Source: Schizochytrium sp. CCTCC M209059 (Eukaryota > Sar > Bigyra > Thraustochytrida > Thraustochytriidae). Taken from it: a stretch of 64,000 nt of DNA. Shown piece by piece: positions 49,962-60,302 of the stretch. The stretch is from NCBI GenBank assembly GCA_000818945.1, contig KN805383.1:382552-446551 (forward strand). Direction: 5' to 3'. The notes under the pieces were generated by a model. That model saw nothing but the letters and a program-made list of their open reading frames with translations, did no database searches and was not told the origin of the DNA. The position numbers and the translations under genes were made by a program. Position 1 is the stretch's first letter. Each line of letters starts with the position of its first letter.

Positions 49962-52106
49962 ATGGACGGACGAAGAAGCGGCGCGCTTCACGCACGAGCG
50001 GGGGGGCGCGATGCTTCTGAAGTCGAAGCCGTCGAAGAGCCCTACCCTGCCGCACAACGAAGCCCTCACAACGATGAGGCTAGCGAGGCGGGCGAGACAA
50101 GTGACGCAGGCATACACAAAGCAGAAGAAGAAGACGTTGTCGTGATCCGTAAAAAGTCCATACGAACCGTAGAGAAGGATCGGACCTCTGCTCTTTGCGA
50201 CAAGATGACGTGAATGGGCATGAAAGAAGCTCAAGATGTGTATGGAGGCTACAATGATCGAGCTTGGATCCTGAAGCACCCTTGGCAGCTTTGCTTATCT
50301 CCTTTTGAAGCACTACAAAGACTGGCCCTCTCTCACTGATGCTTTGAACAAGTCTGAAAATCTGGCACAGATTTGGAATGCATCGGTTGGCTGGTACGCC
50401 TGGCAGATTGCTGAGATTTCTATGCTGATTGGGCCCGATTCAAAAGGGTCGAGCTCGCAGCTCAACTTCGGCTCAAGACTTCAACGCAGCTCAAAGAGTT
50501 TCTAGTGTGGTCAACAAGGTATCGGTAAACGCAATATAGCGACCGTCATGCTGTGCACGAACTTCGGCAACGGCAACATCATAAGGCTAGTAAGAGAGAT
50601 CTCGACGCGAGTCGTGGCAACGAGAGCCTCGACATGACGTCGTATGAAGCGTCCTTGGAGATACTTCGAGCGACAGGGATGACAGAGGAGGCAATCAAGG
50701 ATGTAACAGGCAAAAGCGTGAGTCTTGGGAAGCTTGACATGGCTAAAGCAGCCAGTTCGAGTTCAACAACGTTGCGATTGCTGTGTGCGCCGCTTGAGAC
50801 TCAACACGAAGGAGTAGCTTCGTTGCCGATTGCGCCTGCACAAACGGAACCAGGGCATGTTTCCTCCAATCAACTTTGACGTTGCGCGGAACAGCTTGAC
50901 CCGAAATGGTTTTGCAGCATTTGTCGTCAAAGAGAGAAAGACGAGGGGCATCTTGCAGGTGAGGAATGCAACAGAGTCCTCAAGGTCTGCAAACAATCAG
51001 AACTCCTCAAATAGACTCGAATGGATTTCTAAAATGCGTCCCCAGCACGAGTCTTTACCCCGCTTTGCAGCCTCCAAAGCAGCGACGAAGGAGTCCCTCA
51101 CGGCTATAATAGTGTCTTGAATGGGTTTGTAACGGGCGGACGAGCGCACTTTGAATTTGTCCACAGGAACTACCCAAGCGGGCGGCGCCTTAACGACGGA
51201 CTGTACGCCAAGAAGCCACGGCCAGAGGGCTTCGACAGCGTTGAGCTAAGCCGGGTTGGCTTACCTCTTTCGTTAGGAAGGTTTTTGTTGAAATCCTTCG
51301 CGATCACAGCTTTAGTAAAGCTCCTTCGTGTGGTCGATGCGCATTTGTGTGTACAGATACCTGTATCATGGATGCTACTTTCACGATGAGGTTGCCAATG
51401 CTTTGAAAGCATCTCAAGGTTGCGCACGCTGGCAGAGAATCAAAAAGCATGAGCCTGGCGTGCCCAGAAACCCAAACTTTGTGTTTTTGCCATTTTGTCA
51501 CGGCTCTCATTAGACGGTGGTGTATCTCGATGTAAAGCAGCGCACGCTCAATCATTTTGATCCAAGAGAAGGCGCCCAGGAACGAAGTGAAGTGATCGAA
51601 TTGCACTTGAGAGGTTTGGTTTATGCCTTGGGTATTAGGCAGCAGTTAAGGACCCTCCCACAACCTCCGAACGAAAGGGAAGGATCAAAAGCAGTGGCTG
51701 TAATTGACTTGAAGGGGACGGAAGGCGAGTCCGAGTTTGCAAAGGGTGCAGACACGTCTTTTAAGTTTGGCCAGGGTAGTCGCCGTAGCCGTTGCGGCAG
51801 GCGCAGATCAAAGCGCCTAATGAAGAAGGCCCCGGCTACGTCCGATTTATTTGCGACAGATGGGTGGAGAGGGCCAGTCAACTATTATGTGCTCAATTTC
51901 TCGGCAACACATTTGATTGCGGAATTCATGTGATGATGGTGATGGCCGGGCTAGCCGGGCTAGCTGCTGGCCACAGCTTGGAAAAAATCGATAAGGCATC
52001 GCAGCCGGAACCAGGTCTCAAGGCGATCCCACAGAAGCGTTTGGATGCGCAGATTAGTCTCGCTGAGCTCTTCCTTTGTAGCTTTCATTACCAATCTTCT
52101 TTCTGA
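49962..52106 (+). pseudogene. Decayed Ulp1-like (C48) protease gene, copy B
   Basis: Starts at the ATG at 49962. An in-frame TGA at 50210-50214 interrupts the conserved block that copy A reads through. Further stops and shifts follow. Near 51480-51560 the frame reads FVFLPFCHGSH, then a TAG where the HW tryptophan is expected, then VVYLDVKQRTLNHFDP. This matches the catalytic His and Asp of Ulp1 proteases. Near 51860-51950, in another frame, WVERASQLLCAQF and NTFDCGIHVMM supply the Gln and the catalytic Cys. Ulp1-like domains are carried by several eukaryotic DNA transposons, where their role is unclear. This copy kept all catalytic positions except the broken tryptophan, but the frame is destroyed. 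Confidence 0.7.
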
Positions 52107-52469
52107 TCCAACACAGTCCTTTGATGAGAGCTGTGCCAAGGCAAAGACTAACGGGTTTCAACGGATACGTTTCTTTCACAGTAGCGTGCTTTTTTTTTCC
52201 TCATTGAAATGGTCTAAAGATCGTACGTGGCGCCGCGACCGCAAATCGCTAAGTACTCTTAGTATGTCACTACTGAGTGCCCCAAAGTAATGGTCTATAC
52301 GAATGGAGCACTCACCCCCGGCATTCACCAGTGTGCACCTGTCAGAGGAGTCCTCAGCGGGTCCCCGCCCTCGGTTGCACGCCGGGCGTTTGGGTTGCGC
52401 ACGTTTTGCCCACCTTAAGCATCTCAACTGCCCAGCCAATAATTCGTTCGTTTTTAAGGTGAATTTCTA

Positions 52470-55026
52470 CTACTGGGTGGAAATGCGCTGTTCGAAGATG
52501 TCGCGCACGGGAAAGTATTCGGAAGCGATCGCGGCCGTGATGGCCTTGACCGAAACGCGCTCGACGCCAGCGATCGCGTCCTGCAAAGCGTTGACGGCGT
52601 TGACTTCCCGCAGGTACGCCCGGAGATCCAGAAGCGAACGCGCGATCACGGTTCGCTGTCGCTCCCTGATTTCGTACTCGCCTTGGTTCGCGGCTGCGCC
52701 CGCGCCCTGTGGTATCGGAATCGGTGCGCTTTGCCCAGCGTTGTCGCGCGGTGGAATCTCAATCTTGCCGGTTGGAGCGGTGAAGACGACGTCCACGACA
52801 ATTTCGAGTTCGACAGTTTCGGTCGCATCCTGCAGACATGGCCACGCGACGAATTCTTGCACTGCGCCAGAGGCCCAGTCCATCACCTCGACCACTCCCA
52901 TTTCCGGTTCGGACATGAGGTGCAGTACGACCGTGACCACGGGACTGGCTTGTCTGGTACTCGTATGGAAAAAGCTTAGGCCGCACCAGCCCGTGTAATT
53001 CGGATCGCCGAAGCAGACGTTCCGGGGAAGGCTTCCATCGACGGACCAGTCGTCCTCGGTGTATCCGTCCACTCGCTTGAGGTACTTCGGGAGGTCCCAA
53101 AGATGCGCAGGAGACCAGAGTTTGAGGTTGGTTCGTGAGCTGCTGCCTACGCAGACAGGACGGGCCTCGTCGATGTACAGCCGACGTGCATCATCTTCGG
53201 TTGCCGTTATGCTCGCACAGAGGCACATGCGGAAAGACTCGACAACCGCGGCGCGGCTGTGCGAGAACCCGCCCGCGGTCAACGCCGCTTCCACGAGCAC
53301 GGAGGAGTGGTGGTTGAGTGCTCCGACGAGGAGGCGCGAAACATCCACGGTGGCCCTGGAATTGTCAATGACTCGGTACCCAATGAGTCCCGAGTGGGTC
53401 GCGACGTCGAGCGAGATGGAAACCTTGTGGCCGTCCATTTCCCCGAGTCGCCAATTCGCGTAATGCTCGATCGGGTACTTGGTGATGGCCAGCGCCACGA
53501 ACCTCCGCATCGCAGAGTCGGCGATGGCGCCGACATCGCGCTCTGCGTCCGCGCGGTCGTGCAGCGTGAGCTGGCGGGCAACCAGGGAGCGCCAGTTGGC
53601 TGGGTTGCTGATGCCGCGAAGGACATCGATGACTCTCTTAGCGATAGCCTCGGCCTCTTCGCTGGTCAATGAGCCGGCGACGACACTGGAATCGAGACCG
53701 AGGCCGAGTACCGCATCTGCGACGAATTCGTAGTAGCGCGCGTGCCCACCGGTGTCGTGCATGAGTTGCGACCACCAAATGTTCGCGTGGGCCGCGACGC
53801 TGTCCAAGCTAACGCGATCCCGCGCGGCGTCGGCGATGTAGCGCAGGAGACTCATCTCCATGAGGCCCCTGGCCGCTCCCTGGAGCGTGTGGACGAAGTA
53901 CGGAACTACGCCCGGGTACCCGCTGATGGCGGTCGTGCGACCGACTGCGTCGTCGTAGACCTCCACGTAGCTCGTCATGCCGCTGATGATTGGGTATACC
54001 TTGGCGCTGTCGGGGAGGTCTGCGGAAATCAGTCTCGTGGCGCAGGCCTTCACCATGGCAGTCGTCCCGTCCAGGTCACGGCGGTACTCGTCCATTTGAA
54101 GCAAAAACAGATCGATGCCCCACTCCGCCTTCGCGTGCTGCAAGAAATCATCCAGATCGAACTCAATGGAAGGCGTTCTGAGGTGCCGGGCACCGCTTTG
54201 CTCAGGCAGACGAGGTTGGCGAGGAGCATAGCCTCTCCGTCGATCTTGCCCGTTTCTGCGCTGGTGAAACTTTGCGAGTGCAAGGCGGGGATGATATCCA
54301 TGCGACGTAGAAGATGCACAGCTTTCTGGTTCCGATCGAGAGCCATTTTACTGATATTCACCGCAATCTCCCTCCCGAGTCGCGTTTTCCCGCACCCAGA
54401 GGCGCCCTTGATCAATGGAATGTTAAGTTTCTGCACATTGAGCACTCGGCCGGAAAGAATCCGCTCGCAAACGGCGATAGAGCTCTGTATGGCAGCGTCG
54501 GCGACGTCCGTGAGAATGTAGTCGAACGAAAAGCCCGCGTCCACATCAGGAATTTCGAATCCTTCGCCGGGGAGGTCGCTCTGCCTGATGACCTTGCGCG
54601 GAGGAATTCTGGTCGAAGCACCGTGCCGAATGCCGGCGATTTCCATGATCGCGTAGAGCTCTTCGTCCTCGTAGGACACGGTTTCGCCGTCCACGGCTTT
54701 GCCGAGGTTACGCAGGACCGAGGTGAAGATATCTTCCGTGATGCCGCCCGCCACCGACGGAGACACGAAGAGCAGAAAGGAGGCCAGCCAAAGCGCCTTG
54801 CGCAGGGACAGGTTCGCGTAAGGACTCGTTAGGACAAGCACGAGGCGTGGGAGGTCGATCGCGTTCACGCGCGCCTCGGGGTTGGCTACGCCGCCGCGTC
54901 GGAGTGGTCAATTTCAGAATCGCCCAGGAGAACTGCTGCAGAATCAATATCGTCGTCCACGCCTTCGCTCGGGGACCCGAATGCCTCGGAGAAGCTGAGG
55001 TCGCTGTCGCGGCGATTGGCGCTCAT
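52470..55026 (-). pseudogene. Crinkler-like P-loop NTPase gene, two frameshifts
   Basis: Three overlapping open frames follow one another. An ATG at 55026 opens an acidic leader that ends at a TAG near 54889. The next frame (to about 54170) has a hydrophobic helix and then the Walker A GASGCGKTR. The third (52470 to about 54180) has LFLLQMDEYRRD, a Walker B with QMDE, then a large alpha/beta region ending in RDIFEQRISTQ. Each switch fits one lost nucleotide. A GASGCGKTR Walker A with a QxDE Walker B is typical of the NTPase of Crinkler effectors. That NTPase family has been proposed to come from transposons, which fits its place here, reading inward from the right end. Whether the third part contains a nuclease fold cannot be told. 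Sequencing error could explain the shifts, but neighbouring genes are also broken. Confidence 0.65.
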
Positions 55027-55069
55027 CCTGCGACGCGATTGCGTTTTGGCGTCCACTGCCGCCAGCCAG

Positions 55070-55212
55070 CTAGCCCGGGTGCACGCGGCGGAAATGATTT
55101 TTTTTTTCGGACGCGCGATCCATGATCGATCCATATCAAAATCATAGCGCACGCCCGGGTGCACGCGCCGGGTGCACGCGACCAAAAAAAATAAATTCGG
55201 ACGCGCATTCCT
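55070..55212. repeat. Imperfect direct repeat upstream of the Crinkler-like gene
   Basis: The block CCGGGTGCACGCG, followed by an A- or T-run and TTCGGACGCGC, occurs near 55074-55110 and again near 55156-55207. It lies within the last 500 bp of the element and may be a subterminal repeat. Confidence 0.5.
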
Positions 55213-55503
55213 TATCAAGTGGCGCCCGCCCTGTTGTTCGTCAGAAGGTATCAGTCTCTATAGGCTACTCTTGGCTTTCTATCTGATACTGTTTTTTTGG
55301 TAGTATTGATTGATACTAGAAAACCCTTAGCAGTGGTAGCGTAAGACTAAGGTAAGGGCTGTGGGGAATGCGAAAGCGACCTAGGCACCAATAGGTTCCT
55401 TTTCATCTTTCTTCCTCTCTCTATCTCACTTCTCTCTACTCTCTCTTCTCTCTATCCTCAGAGGGGTCCCCTGTGACAATGTTGGAAAAACAGCCCTTTA
55501 TTG

Positions 55504-55555
55504 CCCCGTGATAATATCGAAATGTTGGGCCGATACTAACGAGACTTCTATTATT
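55504..55555 (-). repeat. Right terminal inverted repeat, 52 bp
   Basis: Begins CCCCGTGATAATATCGAAAT and ends TTCTATTATT. It is the inverted partner of 45032-45083 (48/52). Confidence 0.88.
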
Positions 55556-55556
55556 G

Positions 55557-55734
55557 CCGCGCCTTCATGTCGACGCGAGTCCTCGTGAGCACGCACGTCT
55601 CGGAGCTCCGCCGCAACCTCTTTCATTATACCCAGCAGCAGCAGCAGCAGCAGCGGCAGCAGCGGCAGCAGCAGGGACGGTCCGGAAAAGAAGAGGGGGG
55701 CACGCTGGGCGTCGCGCGCGCAGCCAGCGGCCGC
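55557..55734. repeat. Direct repeat H, right copy
   Basis: About 178 bp matching 44867-45031. Its left edge coincides with the right inverted repeat, and its right homology edge (GCGGCCGC) is where the left copy meets the left inverted repeat. It has a longer CAG/CGG run than the left copy. It lies 280 bp upstream of the NOG2 start. Confidence 0.85.
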
Positions 55735-56015
55735 GCGCAAGGGGGCCGCAAGAGGGCGCTCGGACTCTGCGCGGGACGGCGCCACGCATAGAGCCCACCC
55801 AGCAGCGCAAGAATTGGTTGGGTGGCGGCGGCGGCCGACCTGGCTGGTCTCGGAGAGGCGAGGCAGATCGGAGCAGAACGGCGACTCGCGCGCGCGCACG
55901 GCCGCTGTCCAGGGCGCACGGGCCGAGCCGAGAGCGCGACTGAGCGAGCGAGCGGACGCCCGGCACGCGAAGCGGAAGCAAAGTAAAGTAAAGCAAGGCA
56001 AAACAGCAGAGCGAG
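55735..56015. other. 5' region of NOG2
   Basis: GC-rich sequence between the repeat H and the NOG2 ATG. It ends in an A-rich AAGTAAAGTAAAGC stretch just before the start codon. No separate gene. Confidence 0.5.
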
Positions 56016-58016
56016 ATGCCGCACGTGAGACGTCACGGTGGCAAAAGCCAGAGCTCCTCGAACCCGGACCGCAAGGACAATGGCAAGGGCAACATGCGGT
56101 CCAAGGCGACCATCAAGCGCCTCAACATGTACAAGAGCGGTGCTCCGATCAGGAACCGTCAGGGTAAAATCGTGGGCGGCGAGTTCATGAGCAACAACCG
56201 TACCGGAAACCGCCCCATGGAGAAAATGTCGCGCATCGCCCCCAACAGGCGCTGGTTTGGTAACACTCGCGTCGTCGGGCAAAAGGAGCTTGAAGCCTTC
56301 CGCGAGCAAATGGCAGAAAAGGTCGCCGACCCGTACACGGTCGTCCTTAACCAGCGTCGCCTGCCCATGAGCCTGCTCACGGACTCGAAAAAGGAGGCGC
56401 GCATGCATTTGCTCTCTTCGGAGAGCTACGAGAGCGTCTTTGGCCCCAAGCGCCAGCGCAAGCGTGCCAAGCTCTCCGCGTCGTCCCTCGACGGCCTCGC
56501 GCAACAGGCCCAAAAGAAGTCTGCGACCTTTGAGGCTGCCGAGGAGGAGGCCATTGAGCGCAACGGTGGCGAGCCCCTCGATTCGCGCGGCGGGGCAATC
56601 AGCCTCCGTGAAAAGGTGTTCGAAAAGGGCCAGAGTAAGCGCATCTGGCAAGAGCTTTACAAGGTGCTCGACTGCAGTGATGTTGTCATCCAGGTCCTCG
56701 ATGTCCGCGATCCCTTGGGCACTCGCTCCAAGCGTGTCGAGGAGTACCTCCGCAAGGAAAAGTCGCACAAGCATCTTATTTTTGTGCTAAACAAGGTCGA
56801 CCTTGTCCCGACCTGGGTCACGCGTCGCTGGGTGCGTCTTCTCTCGGAGGAGTACCCGACGCTGGCCTTCCATGCGAACATGACCAAGCCCTTTGGCAAG
56901 GGCGCTCTCATTCAGCTTCTGCGCCAGTTCGCGCTGCTGCACCCGGAGAAGAAGCAGATCAGTGTTGGTTTTATTGGCTACCCGAACGCGGGCAAGAGTT
57001 CCATCATCAATACGCTGCGCTCCAAAAAGGTCTGCAAGGTCGCGCCGATCCCCGGCGAGACCAAGATCTGGCAGTACATCACACTCTTCAAGCGTGTATT
57101 TCTCATCGACTGCCCCGGTGTCGTGTACCCGAACGATGACAGCGAGGCCGAGGTGGTCTTCAAGGGCGTCGTGCGTGCCGAGCGTCTCGAAAGTCCCGAT
57201 GACTACGTTCCCTTCCTGCTCGACCGTGTGCAGCCGGAATACGTTCGCCGCACCTATGGAATCGACTCTTGGGTCGATGCCGAAGATTTTCTTTCGCAGC
57301 TCGCTTTCAAGCGTGGCCGTCTGTTGAAGAAGGGCGAGCCTGATATCCGCAGTGTGGCGCAGCGCGTCATTTACGACTTGCAGCGCGGTCGCATTCCGTA
57401 CTTTGTGCCTCCTGCCTCTTCGGGCGGTGACGACGACGGTGAGCTCGACGAGGCTGCGGCGCAGAAACAAGATGCCGCTGCTGCGCGCGCCCAGCGCGCC
57501 GCCAAGGCGAAGAAGGCCGCGAGCAGCCAAGACGAGGGTGACGACGACGACGACGACAACGAGGATGACGAAGATGCCGACAACAGCAAGAACCTCAAGC
57601 GCCTCGAGGTCCCGATGCAGAACTTTGCGCTGCTCCCGCAAAAGCAATTCGGCCTGCTTACCGAGGAGGATAATGACGAAGAGGCTGAAGCTGACGACGA
57701 TCAAGTCGAGGAGGATGATGGCGAAGGTATTGACGAAGATGAAGACCTCGATGACGAAGAGGCCGATGAAGACGAAGAGAAAAACGGAAGCGACGAAGGT
57801 GCACCGAGCGAGAGCAAGACCCTCAAGGGCAAGTCCGGTGAGAAGAATGCTGCTAATTCCTCGAACAGCAAAAAGCGTCGCCGCAACGGCAATAACAGAA
57901 ACATCAACGTCAGCAAGAATGTGAGAAAGTCGCGCATGAACGCTGCCATGTCGGCGATCAAGAAGCAGAAGAAGCCCAAGGCCTCTGTTGGCGGTTGGGA
58001 CGATCTCGACAAGTAA
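56016..58016 (+). CDS. NOG2: Nucleolar GTP-binding protein 2 (NOG2/GNL2)
   Basis: 666 codons from the ATG at 56016. The N-terminal NGP1NT domain (KATIKRLNMYKSGAPIRNR, RIAPNRRWFGNTRVV) is specific for NOG2. GTPase motifs come in circularly permuted order: NKVD (G4, 259-262), GYPNAGKSS (G1, 321-329), DCPG (G3, 365-368), with RDPLGTRS at 231-238, as in the YlqF/YawG family. The region after about 470 is strongly acidic (Asp/Glu runs), and the end is basic (KKRRRNG, KKQKKPKA), suiting nucleolar location. NOG2 places the 5S RNP and checks 60S pre-ribosomes before export. The start is well placed. Its upstream region was cut by the mobile element that ends 460 bp before the ATG. Confidence 0.95.
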   Translation: MPHVRRHGGKSQSSSNPDRKDNGKGNMRSKATIKRLNMYKSGAPIRNRQGKIVGGEFMSNNRTGNRPMEKMSRIAPNRRWFGNTRVVGQKELEAFREQMAEKVADPYTVVLNQRRLPMSLLTDSKKEARMHLLSSESYESVFGPKRQRKRAKLSASSLDGLAQQAQKKSATFEAAEEEAIERNGGEPLDSRGGAISLREKVFEKGQSKRIWQELYKVLDCSDVVIQVLDVRDPLGTRSKRVEEYLRKEKSHKHLIFVLNKVDLVPTWVTRRWVRLLSEEYPTLAFHANMTKPFGKGALIQLLRQFALLHPEKKQISVGFIGYPNAGKSSIINTLRSKKVCKVAPIPGETKIWQYITLFKRVFLIDCPGVVYPNDDSEAEVVFKGVVRAERLESPDDYVPFLLDRVQPEYVRRTYGIDSWVDAEDFLSQLAFKRGRLLKKGEPDIRSVAQRVIYDLQRGRIPYFVPPASSGGDDDGELDEAAAQKQDAAAARAQRAAKAKKAASSQDEGDDDDDDNEDDEDADNSKNLKRLEVPMQNFALLPQKQFGLLTEEDNDEEAEADDDQVEEDDGEGIDEDEDLDDEEADEDEEKNGSDEGAPSESKTLKGKSGEKNAANSSNSKKRRRNGNNRNINVSKNVRKSRMNAAMSAIKKQKKPKASVGGWDDLDK

Positions 58017-58474
58017 AAGAAACAACCACTCACACCAACAAGGAGAAGGTGAAAGGCAAGAAGAAGGATAAAGCACCTGCTGCAACACCAAAGGTGTTTG
58101 TATGTTCTCCATCCTTTGGCCGGCTAGATAAACCTTCTTATCCCCTTTTGTGTGACTCTTCACACGTCACAGTAATAAAAGTCTGGAACGTAAGACGCAA
58201 AATTCATTTCATCAGTTGCTTTTTTTTTTTGNNNNNNNNNNNNNNNNNNNNNNNNNNNNNNNNNNNNNNNNNNNNNNNNNNNNNNNNNNNNNNNNNNNNN
58301 NNNNNNNNNNNNNNNNNNNNNNNNNNNNNNNNNNNNNNNNNNNNNNNNNNNNNNNNNNNNNNNNNNNNNNNNNNNNNNNNNNNNNNNNNNNNNNNNNNNN
58401 NNNNNNNNNNNNNNNNNNNNNNNNNNNNNNNNNNNNNNGGGGGGGGATTTTCGAGATGCAACCAGATGTGGTCA
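58017..58474. other. Convergent spacer containing an assembly gap
   Basis: Space between the stop codons of NOG2 (plus) and the PLP-homeostasis gene (minus). A lysine-rich-looking run just after the NOG2 stop (NKEKVKGKKKDK in frame) is probably 3' UTR. Bases 58232-58438 are N, flanked by T- and G-runs. Confidence 0.6.
58232..58438. other. Assembly gap (207 N)
   Basis: Run of undetermined bases between a poly-T run and a poly-G run, so a homopolymer or simple repeat probably caused it. Confidence 0.98.
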
Positions 58475-59407
58475 TTATGGTTTCGTTGCTTCAGGATTCT
58501 CGGGAGAAGAGGAAGACTCGGCGCCAGTAGCAGCATCAGCAGCTCCGTTGTTCTGCGAGGCTTCGCTGGTCTGCTCATTTGTTTGCCCCTTATCTTGGCC
58601 CGGCTCCTGCTTCTTTCCCTTGGCCTGCTGACCTTCGCCCTCGGCCGCCTTGTCCTTGTCTTGCTGCTCTTGCCGCGCCTTGAGCGCAGCCTCGGGTCCT
58701 TTGCCGGGCGCGTAATCGCGCGCGCCGAAAATGCTGCTGCCTACGCGGACACTCGTGGACCCATGCTCGATCGCGAGTTCAAAATCCCCACTCATGCCCA
58801 TGGACATTTCGAATGGCTGGTCGGCCAGTTGAGGATGCGCTGCCAAGACGTCTTGCTTGCACTTGTTGAGAAGGTCAAAGCACTCGGGCGAAACGTCCCC
58901 GAGACGTCCAATGGTCATGAGTCCAGCAAATTGCAGCTTGTCGCATTCCTCGATAACGTGCGTCACAAGCTTGACGCAACCATCTGGCTCAATACCGCTC
59001 TTGCTGTCCTCGCCACTGGTGTTGACCTGAACAAGCACGCGGAGTTTTTCTTTACGATCTTCAGGCACATGTTTATTCAGTGCATTTGCCAACTTTTGCG
59101 AGTGCACGCTTTCAACAATGTAGATGTTTGGCAAACTCGCAATCTGCTTGGCCTTGTTGCTCTGCAGCATACCAATAAAGTGCCACTTGATGTCAGATGG
59201 AAGGTCGGGCGCCTTGCCAACAAGCTCCTGTACGTAGTTCTCGCCAAAGTGTCTTTGTCCGGCATCGTATGCTTCTTGCACCATGGCGTTCGGTTTTGTC
59301 TTGCTCACAGCCACCAGCGTTGGCTCCGCGCGCCCGATTTGCCCGCATAGCTCTGCGATGCGGCCGCGCACGGACCGCAGAGCCGCACTCGTCGCGCCGC
59401 TGCTCAT
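58475..59407 (-). CDS. PLPBP: Pyridoxal phosphate homeostasis protein (YggS/PROSC family)
   Basis: 310 codons from the first ATG at 59407; the frame is open upstream only from a TTG. The alanine-racemase-like TIM barrel of the family is complete: VAVSKTKP with the PLP-binding lysine K36, HFGENYVQE, WHFIGMLQSNKAK, VQVNTSGEDSKSG, GLMTIGR, FEMSMGMSGDFELAIEHG and STSVRVGSSIFG. The protein binds PLP and buffers its free level; it has no known catalytic turnover. About 70 extra C-terminal residues rich in Gln, Lys, Glu and Ser are not part of the usual fold. The gene is convergent with NOG2. Confidence 0.93.
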   Translation of the reverse strand: MSSGATSAALRSVRGRIAELCGQIGRAEPTLVAVSKTKPNAMVQEAYDAGQRHFGENYVQELVGKAPDLPSDIKWHFIGMLQSNKAKQIASLPNIYIVESVHSQKLANALNKHVPEDRKEKLRVLVQVNTSGEDSKSGIEPDGCVKLVTHVIEECDKLQFAGLMTIGRLGDVSPECFDLLNKCKQDVLAAHPQLADQPFEMSMGMSGDFELAIEHGSTSVRVGSSIFGARDYAPGKGPEAALKARQEQQDKDKAAEGEGQQAKGKKQEPGQDKGQTNEQTSEASQNNGAADAATGAESSSSPENPEATKP

Positions 59408-60302
59408 CTTCACAAATCTATCGCTCGCTTCTTTTCTTGCCTTCGCGGTGCTCGCAAGAAAGACGCTTTGCGTGCGCCGCTCTATTGGTGAGCCGATGGC
59501 AGTGATGACAGCGATGGCAGCGCCGACGTCACGTCCCGCGCCGGGCCTATTCGCGTTTGGTGGTGAAGCTCTCTGTCTTTCTCGTTTTCCTTTTGAACTT
59601 CGAGTCCACCAAAAATAAGTAGGGCACTTGAAAGAAACGTTGCGTGTTGGTTGCTGTTGGGACTCCTCCAGCAATCAGCTGCAAGCGAGGGGGGGCGACC
59701 TAGCCAGTAGGAGCGACAGAGAATCTTACGTGCGATGATAAAAAGCACGCATCTTTTCCGCGCTAAAGTATTCATGGCTGAAAAGGAGAATCATTCGCGC
59801 CGTCAATGATGGTGACTCTCATCGGCAAGGATTCGTATACCAAAGAGAAGCAGGGAATCGCATGTTTTCTCGTTTCGACATGTCGAGATTCGAGCTCAAG
59901 GATCGGCTTTCTCGTTTTTGAGTTTAAATGAATCCGCGATCCCTTTTGTTTTCGAGGCAAACAGCAGGCGCAAACGATCGATCGCGATTCACAGGGTCAG
60001 ATTGATGTGAGTTTAGAAATGATTGTTTTCTTTTTATGTTCAGAACGGCAACCGCGCAACTTGATTTTTTTTTTCTTCAAATCAGTGCGCAAGTTTGCCT
60101 CGTAGCGTGAGTAAATACTCCTGTTTTTTTTTGTTTTGTTCTGCATCTTCACGTGATGTAGCAAGCAAGTAACGCTGTAGCAAGCAATGCTGAAAATGGG
60201 AAAGCAATGGGACAGCAACGCTGCATTCGCAAAGATAACGGACGATAGAAGACAGCCAGACTGACAATTAGCTGAGCCGGAAGAGTCTGAATCCTGGTCC
60301 GC
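59408..60302. other. Intergenic region, nothing recognised
   Basis: AT-richer DNA with several T-runs (60064-60074, 60124-60132). Only short ORFs without domains. Confidence 0.5.

Larger units (their letters stand above)
45032..55555. mobile_element. 10.5-kb DNA transposon with transposase, Ulp1-like remnants and Crinkler-like NTPase
   Basis: Bounded by 52-bp inverted repeats and flanked by the H direct repeats. Gene order: transposase (45348-47183, plus), decayed Ulp1-like gene copy A (47645-48887, minus), hairpin (49325-49511), decayed copy B (49962-52106, plus), Crinkler-like NTPase (52470-55026, minus, frameshifted). The outer genes read inward. The insertion separates the acyltransferase and NOG2 genes, which would otherwise be head-to-head neighbours about 1.3 kb apart. 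The transposase ORF is intact, but the other cargo is broken, so the copy is probably not fully functional. Nested insertion of separate elements cannot be excluded. Confidence 0.75.

Noticed and set aside
54160..54185. Tiny intron explaining the frame switch in the Crinkler-like gene
   Set aside because: The only GT...AG pair at the switch is 16 nt, and its removal leads into a stop codon. A single lost nucleotide explains the switch better.
55626..58163. Two long minus-strand frames (382 and 458 codons)
   Set aside because: Antisense to NOG2 and its 5' region; composition mirrors the coding strand and no family is visible.
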